DNA from: Mytilus californianus
Lineage: Eukaryota; Mollusca; Bivalvia; Mytilida; Mytilidae
DNA: 64,000 nt
Assembly (NCBI RefSeq): GCF_021869535.1
Contig: NW_026262734.1
Coordinates: 79,360,339-79,424,338, forward strand
Reading direction: 5' to 3'
Shown: piece after piece, positions 57,066-64,000 of the stretch
Layout of the letters: each line of letters begins with the position of its first letter
Position numbering within the stretch: the first letter of the stretch is position 1
Made by a program: the position numbers and the translations under genes
The notes under the pieces: generated by a model
What the model was told of the DNA's origin: nothing
Database searches by the model: none
What the model saw: only the letters and a program-made list of their open reading frames with translations

Positions 57066-60000
57066 CTTAATAAAAAATGGTAATATATTAAACCACTGGA
57101 ACAAATTCATTTTACCTGCATTTGTATTTTTATGTGTATGATGTTTAACAAACCAATCGAAACAAATATCAACAGCAATAACTAACCTTTCCTAGATTTA
57201 GATGTTTCAGCTATGCCCGTGTCTGTAGTGACGTTTTGGATTTGAACGAATGTTATCTATGTATAACTGACAAATAATTAAGTCACGAATTTCGTTACCA
57301 CAAATTACTGTTAACCTTAACTAAATTCTTCTATAGATACAGGTATTTGGTTTGATGGTTTTTTCTGTTCATGTAATTCAAATGAACTAGCACATCCTAA
57401 TTTTTATGCGAATGTTGTTTACCGAGCATGGAAATTTGGATACGATCCAGGTGAACTTATTAGTTCTTCAAATTAACTTTATTATTCTAAAGAGCCACAA
57501 ATTCAACACTGTAATTAGATCTTTAAATATTGTTTTACTGGTATAAAAATTCATTTCGTTATCAGAAAATTTAAACCATACTTAGTATAATTGTTATACA
57601 CATATCCACATTCACGATACTACAAACTTTAGATACCTGCATTTTGGCATTGCACAAGATCATTTGTTTCTTCTATAATTGCCGTTTTACACTAAATCCA
57701 TTTGACATGTTGGATATTGGATATGTACTGATTGATATTTTAGTTTCATATGCATGATTTTTATATCAGTTGTTATTGACTTTAAACTAGCTATTAGTAA
57801 CTGCAAGTACAATCAGACCGTTACTTACTGTATTGTCTTTTTTTTTCTTGGATTTATAGATACGCTGCCACGTCCAGTCTGTGTTTTCGTTAGATTTTTT
57901 TTGCTTTTTAATGATCCGATGAGCCCTTTTCAACTGGTTTTCATTGTTTGGACTAATGTTGTACTGTTTCACTCTTGTTCCAGGTTAAAAATAGGGTTTG
58001 GCCTTAGCAAACTAGTTGAACCCCGCCAATTTTTTTCTCAATTGAATTGTTTAATATTGTTTTCTTTTTTTTCAAGGCCTTTTATAGCCGACTATACGGT
58101 ATGGGTTTGTCTTATTGTTGAAGGCTGTACGGTTGCCTATAATTGCCTATGTCTACTTCATTTGAACATTGGTGGATAATGGTATCATTGTCAATCATAT
58201 TATCTCTTTATTTTTATATGAACGTGTATATCAGATTGGTCAACATGAAACAATCTTTAACCTGCATCGGCTACATTTGTATTAACGTTTTACATTGAAA
58301 ATTACAGCTGTTCAGCAATATTTTAGAAAAGTAATTATAGAATAGTTTGGACATTGTTAAGGTCAAGTAACAGTAAATGGGCTATGTCACAGATTGCAGT
58401 AATATTTTACAACTCTGGCAGGATGAATTACAACTGAAAATCCAAAAAATAATGCATTTATCTCATTTATCATTTGAATTATTACTGGTTGAATTCTTAC
58501 AAAATGGGTGAAGATTTGTATAGAAAGAACATGAAATCGTCGAAAAACCTTCTAAAATTTGTCTTAAAATCGCCAAATCTCTTAATCTACTCCATAGATT
58601 TTTCTTAAAAAACTATATGTTGTTGATACATTAATTGCCGATATAATGATGCAAAATGAAGATAGGGTCACCGACTTCGTTTTTACGGTATACATCATTC
58701 AAAGCTGTGTTAATTTGGAAAAAAACCAACAAAACGTCGAAATAATCGGAACGTCACCGCGTTGAAGGCCGTAAAACGTTGATTTTTGACGTTTTTCACT
58801 ACCAACAAGGTAACAAATTGATTGTTAGACAAAAAACGAAGTCGGTGACCATATGATTATTTCACATCATTAAAACAGAAATTTATGTGTCAACAACATA
58901 TAGTTTTTTAAGAAAAATCTATGGAGTAGATTTGGAGATTTGGCGATTTTAAGACAAATTTTAGAATGTTTTTCACCGATTTTATGTGCTTTCTATACAA
59001 ATATTCACCCATCTTAAAAGAAATCAATCTGCAATATTTCAGATAATAAAAGAGATAAATGCATTATTTTTTCGATTTTCAGTTGTAGTTCAACGGGCCA
59101 AGGTTGTATGCAAAATTTTAGCAAAATCTGCGACATAGCCCATTTACTGTTCCTTGACCTTAAATAAGTTATTTGATTTGAGAGCCTTTTTTTACTGAGT
59201 CTTCTTGTGATACATCCCGAAAAGTACTAGTACTTGGAAATGGTCGTTTTACATTTTCTTATTATTCGCTGAGTTGTGTCAATACTACTTATAAGGTTTT
59301 GAAAAATTGCTTTTTAAACTATATGCGTATAAATTGTAAAAAGAAATGTAGGGGTTAGCAGGCAAAATTTTTAATTGCATTACATGGATAAAACCAGAGA
59401 ATTTCGAATATCTGACAAACACATGAATCAGTGAAAAACAATAGCATCGAACATCCTTAACCTAAAGGGGTTAATTGTTCATGCATATTCCACATTTTCC
59501 AGGAAAGATCGAATTATCAATTACGTTTTATATATTGTTCGATATAAATTATTTGAGCATCTGCGGTTTGAACTAGTCTAATAAAACCAAAAACAAAAAA
59601 CAAAATCATGAAAGGGACAATACAAAATTATCAATCAACGAATCAGTAGATGCATGGCAAAGAAATAAAAACATAAAAAGCTTATGACTAATCACAGTCA
59701 TCAAAACACTTCATATTAATCTAACGACTTAGCAACAACATCCAGCCAATAAGTGGTGGTGATCTCAACTCAAAAAGGGGAAGCAAGTCATGTTCTACAT
59801 ATGACAATCGTCGTTTTATCATGGAAAGCACAAATTCGGTAAATTAATCCCATGTAGTAATGTTGTGTGTACAATCGAGGCAAATAGGTCGAGAAATTGC
59901 ATAAAACTTCCATCTTTAATTATGGCAACAGTAGTTAACCGATTATCAAACCGTGTAAATCGATAGGAAAGAGACCAATTGAGATAACAAACAGGGAAAA

Positions 60001-62438
60001 GGCATAAATTCTAAACTGAGTGAAACCGTGTGCGTCTACAGAGTAGTTGTCGTATGCCTCTCTACTTGAATTCCTATAGGTAAATGTTCAGACGTCCATC
60101 ATAGTTTCTAACGATCTATGACAACGAAAAAATGTCTCTAGTGAGTTTTGACACCGACACATCGTATCGGTCAACCAATTCTTGGTGGTGACCATTAAAG
60201 TTCATAACTTTGTTTGAGCACTTTTAGTATCAGCGGTGTGCCCTTGTTAATAAAGTCCGTATATTGTGACGTAAACCAAGCATGATGGCGTACATACAAT
60301 ATTTAAAGGCATGTATTTAATTTTACCACCAAGAACAATAATTCAATAGCTTACTTCTATATTGCCGACGCCACTCTTCTTTCGCAGTAGCTTGTGGACA
60401 GTAACGCTATAGATATTTAAAGATCACAATTGGAAAGCTGTAAAATCAGGAAAAAAACTAAACCCCTAGCTTTACAGCTCCTTTTATGGTTTTAAGACGG
60501 TTTAATCATTTGACGATTAAAAGTTGTTTGAATATGCCCAATTTCCTATTAACAAATTTCTGTTATAAAGATTGCTAGAATTAACAGTATATTATAGATC
60601 AATAGATAAACATATACTTACATAGCAAGGTTGTATTTCTCGATTTTCGTCAATGACGCATATCTGAGTATCTACAAATTTAGTTGGCGTATTAAGCTGC
60701 CTATATTCCTCTGTGGTCAGAATTGTTATGTCCTTTGCGAATTGGAGGTTCTTTGCTTCGGTTCCTGTGGAATAAAACTATCATACGACTACTCAATATA
60801 TGCAATTTATTAACTAAAAGATGGGAAAACAAATGGGAAGCCAAGTTATCTGTAAATTAAGGTTTAACCCCCCATTTTCTTGTTCTGATGTTTTATATAT
60901 CTGTGTGCTTTGTGATGTCAGTTTTAATGGACATTTCCTTGTTGCATTCATCTGAAAGATCTTTGTATGTGTTTATGCATTTGTTCAAGTGTTCCTGATG
61001 AAGGATAATGTATAAAACTCTATGGGCGCACCATATTTTGAAAGAGGTCTTTTCATAGTTTAAGTTTAGTTTTAGTTTTAGTTAGTTTCAGTGGTTGTCG
61101 TTTGTTGATGTGGTTCATAAGTGTTTCTTGTTTCTATATTTTTATATAGATTAGACCGTTGGTTTTCCTGTTACAAATTGTAAATTGAATTGAGAGTTGT
61201 CTCATTGGCACTCATACCACATCTTCTGATATCTATTAACATCGATGGCCAAGATTTGGATTCTTTAAAATCAGGATCAATACGTGCTCGTGGGTACAGG
61301 AAACTAGCAACAGTTGCTTGTAAAATGCTGTCGCCAAAGAAAACAAGCCAAATACAACTTAAAATCAAGCAAAATAGTTTTAAACTACTAGTAACCAAAT
61401 AAGTGGATTTTGGGTATATGAATGTAATATTTCATACATTTGTTAAACTCTTTGTCCATACTTCTGTAGATCAATCTACTTATCTAATAAAGTTAACGAG
61501 ATTCATTTACAGGTAAATCCTTCACAAGCTAGTCATTCACCAAATGTCGTAACATTGGTAAAAGAAAACATCGTTTTTTTATTTTATATTCCTTTCTTTA
61601 ATCTTGAAACTGGAACTGTATTTCCCATTCGTCCGAGTACATATCACCCTTTACAACCACCATCACCGAGAATGATAAATCCTTATATTTTAGAAGAAAT
61701 TGCCTACATACCTCTTTGACTGCACACACATTTTAGCTTTAACCATTCGCGAAGGACATTTGCAAATTTAGACATTAGACTAGAATTGATGATGGATGGT
61801 GGAACCAGAAGTTCAATGGATGTTACCGCACCTCGGTTAACTTATTGACCTTCTGATTGGTTAAATGCCGACACGTGTTAACCCCTATGGATTCGTAGGT
61901 GGTTAGTAGGTTTCATACGAATACTATAGCGTAAAGTCTTCTGTTAATTGTGTCGTCATCTAATCGTGTGTTTTTGTATTTCATTGTTTATCTTTATACA
62001 AAATTTGATAAAAGGAAGACAGGAAAAGTCCCTTTTGCGATACCTTTGCTATACGGTTCACTACTGAATGAATTCTTAGGAGTCAGTAGCAAACCATTTA
62101 ACTGTTTGTATCGTTATATTTTGTTAACTTTAATCATCTAACTCGGAGAATTTAAGATCGGGATGTTTACAATATGTTATTTATATCAAAGAGTTTAATA
62201 TGGAGCATTAAAATAGTCATTTTAAATATTAAAACCCCGTCTTACCTTCACTGTCAATTTCTCCCCATCCTGATATTTGACAGTTGTTCAGATCTACGGA
62301 ATCTGTGCTTGTTGAATAAGATATACTTTTGCATGTCGGTCCAAACGTGAGAGGAGTATGAAGTTCAATAACAGCTATGTCATTTTCCCAAAATGCATCA
62401 TCGTTTTTACTTTTGAATTTTCTATCGAAATGTGGATG
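56886..62438 (-). CDS. Serine protease homologue C (GDNGGP), three C-terminal exons
   Basis: S1-family gene whose 5' exons lie beyond the right edge or were not found. Exon 62,246-62,438 carries ENDIAVIEL with the Asp102 equivalent and CQISGWGEID. Exon 60,622-60,764 carries TQICVIDENREIQPCY. Exon 56,886-57,065 begins GDNGGPLTCKTTDG and ends YTNIPIYASWLKRQTGIEGY. Phases join without error. The catalytic Ser is Asn (codon AAT), position 189 is Gln, and the SWG loop reads AWQ, so the active site and the specificity pocket are both altered while the fold motifs persist. The open frame is intact over all three exons, so this is the best candidate for a functional inactive homologue. The last intron (3,556 bases) holds a Penelope-like fragment and a foldback element. 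Confidence 0.85.
57340..58200 (+). mobile_element. Penelope-like element, 3' half
   Basis: Collinear with the minus strand of 36,210-35,240: GAACTAGCACATCCTAATTT, ATGTTGTTTACCGAGCATGG, TTCAACACTGTAATTAGATC (the tail domain), then ACACATATCCACATTCACGA, TTTTGGCATTGCACAAGATC, GTACTGATTGATATTTTAGT and GTTGAAGGCTGTACGGTTGC to the end. The 141-codon frame at 57,754-58,179 lies in the untranslated tail and is not a gene. The copy is 5'-truncated and sits in the last intron of gene C. Confidence 0.75.
58357..59163. mobile_element. Foldback element with ~330-base arms and TTAA ends
   Basis: The left end GGTCAAGTAACAGTAAATGG and GCTATGTC at 58,361 is mirrored by GACATAGCCCATTTACTG and TTCCTTGACC ending at 59,159. 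Inner arm ends CACCGACTTCGTTTTT (58,670) and AAAAACGAAGTCGGTG (58,834-58,849) still match. The central spacer is about 140 bases. TTAA stands on both flanks (58,357-58,360; 59,160-59,163), as in piggyBac-type and Kolobok-type insertions. No transposase. Confidence 0.8.
59164..60621. other. Intron sequence of gene C
   Basis: No repeat or exon recognised. AT-rich with scattered GC-richer segments. Confidence 0.4.
60622..60764 (-). CDS. Protease homologue C, penultimate exon
   Basis: 47 codons plus two bases; acceptor TTCCACAG, donor GTAAGT. It encodes TEAKNLQFAKDITILTTEEY and TKFVDTQICVID. Confidence 0.85.
61060..61225 (+). repeat. Retroelement 3' tail repeat
   Basis: GTGGTTGTCGTTTGTTGATG, TGGTTCATAAG, GACCGTTGGTTTTCCTGTT, GAGTTGTCTCATTGGCACTC and ATACCACATCTTCTGATATC are the sense of 22,215 down to 21,985, with an internal deletion. 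Confidence 0.65.
61226..62245. other. Intron sequence with an unexplained GC-richer segment
   Basis: At 61,236-61,402 a plus-strand frame reads INIDGQDLDSLKSG, IRARGYRKLATVACKML. It follows directly after the retroelement tail end. It might be flanking genic DNA carried along, or chance. I do not recognise a domain. Confidence 0.3.
62246..62438 (-). CDS. Protease homologue C, exon with Asp102
   Basis: 64 codons plus one base, phase 0 entry and phase 1 exit; acceptor AATTTAAG, donor GTAAGA. It encodes HPHFDRKF, FWENDIAVIELHTPLTFGPT and NNCQISGWGEIDSE. Confidence 0.8.
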
Positions 62439-62502
62439 CTTAAATTATAAACAATGAAACGTAATTTACTTATATGACTTTAAAAGTAAATAAAGTATTA
62501 TA

Positions 62503-62720
62503 AACTCATCATAGATGCCAGGATTAAAATTTGTATTTGCATCAGACGCACGTTTCGTCTACAAAAGACTCATCAGTGATGCTCGAATAAAAAAATGTTA
62601 AAAAGGCCAAACAAATAAAGTACGAAGCTGAAGAGCATTAAGGACCAAATATTCCTTAAAGTTTTGTCAAATACAGCTAAGGTAGTCTATTTCTGAGGAA
62701 GAAAAGCCTTAGTATTTCAA
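62503..62720 (-). repeat. M1 element, extended copy
   Basis: Reverse M1 with AAACTCATCATAGATGCCAG, the hammerhead, AAAAAGGCC, TACGAAGCTGAAGAGCATTA and the extra part GTCAAATACAGCTAAGG, TTTCTGAGGAAGAAAAGCCT. It sits about 65 bases upstream of the Asp102 exon of gene C, so within the gene. Confidence 0.75.
62539..62582 (-). ncRNA. Type I hammerhead ribozyme motif (M1), intact core, fully paired stem I
   Basis: Stem I GCATCA/TGATGC forms six Watson-Crick pairs, core CTGATGA, stem II GTCT/AGAC, core GAAA, stem III CGTGCG, triplet GTC. Compared with the copy at 3,497 both strands of stem I have changed in a compensating way. It is antisense-oriented to no gene: it lies on the same strand as gene C and so would be present in the gene C pre-mRNA. 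Confidence 0.75.
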
Positions 62721-62939
62721 ACATTCAAAGTTTTGTAAACAGTTAATTTATATTAGTTAAATTATATCACTCGTTGGTTGCCCTTTTAAATTGTAAACAG
62801 TAAATTTATAAACAGTTAAATTATATCACTCGTTGATTGCCCTTTAAAATTGTTCAAAAGGTAATAAATTAGAAAAAAAAAGATTTGATCAAACGGTTTA
62901 TTTATCTTTAAAATCATTTTAATACGATATATAGATATA

Positions 62940-63036
62940 AGAAGATGTGGTATGAGTGTCAATGAGACAACCCTATATCCAAGTCACAAATAGTAAAAAG
63001 TGCCTTTATAGGTCAAAGTACGGTCTTCAACATATG
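62940..63036 (-). repeat. Retroelement 3' tail fragment
   Basis: AAGAAGATGTGGTATGAGTG, TCAATGAGACAACC and AGGTCAAAGTACGGTCTTCA are the antisense of the 3' end also seen at 21,985. Confidence 0.65.
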
Positions 63037-64000
63037 TGTATGATTTAAAATGAAAAAGTAATATAATTATGGTTTTTCTTATAGTCTTTTGTGGTTGCAT
63101 ATTCTTAAAAATAAAGTCAGGTCAGGTTTTGGAAGTTTTGCTTCATATTCGGACTCTTTGGGTTTTTGCCTACGATACAGGGTAAACTGTTTTGCCCCAT
63201 ACCAGTCACTTTTCTTTTTATAGAAGATTTCAATAGCTCTGAAAAAGGTCATTGCCAAAATTAAAGCAGATTCTAGATTTTTTTCTTACGATTTGAGACC
63301 CAAATAATGCCAATGCCAAACATTCAATAACCTATGAATATGTTTACCTTATTTCGTTCCTTAACTAATTATCTTCTGCCTTATAGTATCAATTTCAAAT
63401 TATAGATTTATTTAATTTCACCAAAGTTCATCCTTAAGGATGTTTGCTCCTCTTGTTTTTGAATTTTTGCCAGATATTCGTAATCCTCTGGTTTTATCCA
63501 TGTATTGTCATTAAAATTTTCCCCTCACTTACTTTTCATAATTTTATTATAATTATATAGTTTAAAAAGCCATATTTGAAAATGCTATAAAATCCTTGTT
63601 TTTTCATAATTTTTAAAAGAAAAAGGGTGCCAATGTTAAATGTATGAACAGTCTAGAGAGAATTATTTTCCGCCAACTTTGTAATGGCTCATATCTCCAA
63701 AACAAGTACACGGACCCTTTATTTATATACTATCAATTTATAAAAGTCTTTTTAACAGCTTGTTTTTTTTAAACAGAGTAGCAAACATCCTTATGTGTGA
63801 TTTATTTGAAATGGTGAACAGTGATCATTTTCAAATATAAAATAAGTATACTGAAATTAAAGAGATACATGAATCAGTGGCAAACGAGCATCACATTTGA
63901 GGATAAATCAGTAAATTCACAACAAGATTACACGTATTGTCACGCTAAGTCAATCCCACTCGAAAATCATTGCCGATCTGTTGACCAATTTTTTTTTCCA
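63037..64000. other. Non-coding right end
   Basis: No protease exon was found here although the 5' part of gene C should lie in this direction. TTAAGGATGTTTGCTCCTCT near 63,435 belongs to a dispersed mussel repeat. Confidence 0.4.

Noticed and set aside
57754-58179. 141-codon open frame on the plus strand
   Set aside because: It lies in the untranslated tail of the Penelope-like element. The homologous stretch at 35,590-35,900 is not open in the same frame.

Overview
The window looks like nuclear DNA of a marine mussel (Mytilus or a close relative). It is AT-rich, intron-rich and packed with short dispersed repeats whose wording matches well-known abundant mussel repeats. One example is the GACGAAACGCGCGTCTGGCG motif. 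Another is the family ending in CCACATCTTC, and a third is a CAAGTGAGAGGTTTAG family. That assignment is from memory of mussel repeats and could not be searched. There is no bacterial-style gene density, no operon and no CRISPR array. Most short open frames are chance or lie in repeats.

The only convincing host genes are pieces of a minus-strand tandem cluster of chymotrypsin-fold (S1) serine protease homologues, cut into small exons. Gene B (last two exons, 24.1-24.9 kb), gene A (38.1-43.7 kb, signal-peptide exon to last exon, with a gap in the middle) and gene C (56.9-62.4 kb, last three exons; its 5' part lies beyond the window) all lack the catalytic serine. The canonical GDSGGP reads GDGGGP in B, GDAGGP in A and GDNGGP in C. 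All three carry Gln at the place of Asp189, and A also has no His57. They therefore read as inactive serine protease homologues, not enzymes.

The spacers between these genes are themselves duplicated. Block D1 (12.57-15.8 and 44.6-47.5 kb, with a short third copy at 37.7-38.0) and block D4 (16.84-17.1 and 43.9-44.15 kb) flank the genes. So do D3 (12.06-12.56 and 22.9-23.6 kb) and D2 (29.05-30.8 and 52.6-54.4 kb). The order suggests repeated unequal exchange, with at least one protease copy apparently lost near 12.6 kb or 16 kb.

Mobile DNA fills the rest. A Penelope-like reverse transcriptase copy lies at 35.2-37.4 kb, and a collinear 3' half of the same element at 57.3-58.2 kb shows that a very common mussel repeat is its 3' untranslated tail. 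There is a LINE reverse transcriptase fragment (4.2-4.75 kb) and a long-TIR Mutator-like element with a 10-bp target duplication (5.53-7.52 kb). A TTAA-flanked foldback element (58.36-59.16 kb) and a tRNA-derived SINE inside an intron of gene A are also present. A multiply broken copy of a multicopy gene ending in a HEEGDTR motif lies at 48.4-50.9 kb.

The most unusual signal is RNA-level. Two short dispersed families (M1, M2) carry a 44-nt motif that folds as a type I hammerhead ribozyme with a tiny palindromic stem III. All three stems are maintained by compensatory changes between the two families. M1 copies at 3.5 kb and 62.55 kb keep a full catalytic core; other copies are decayed.
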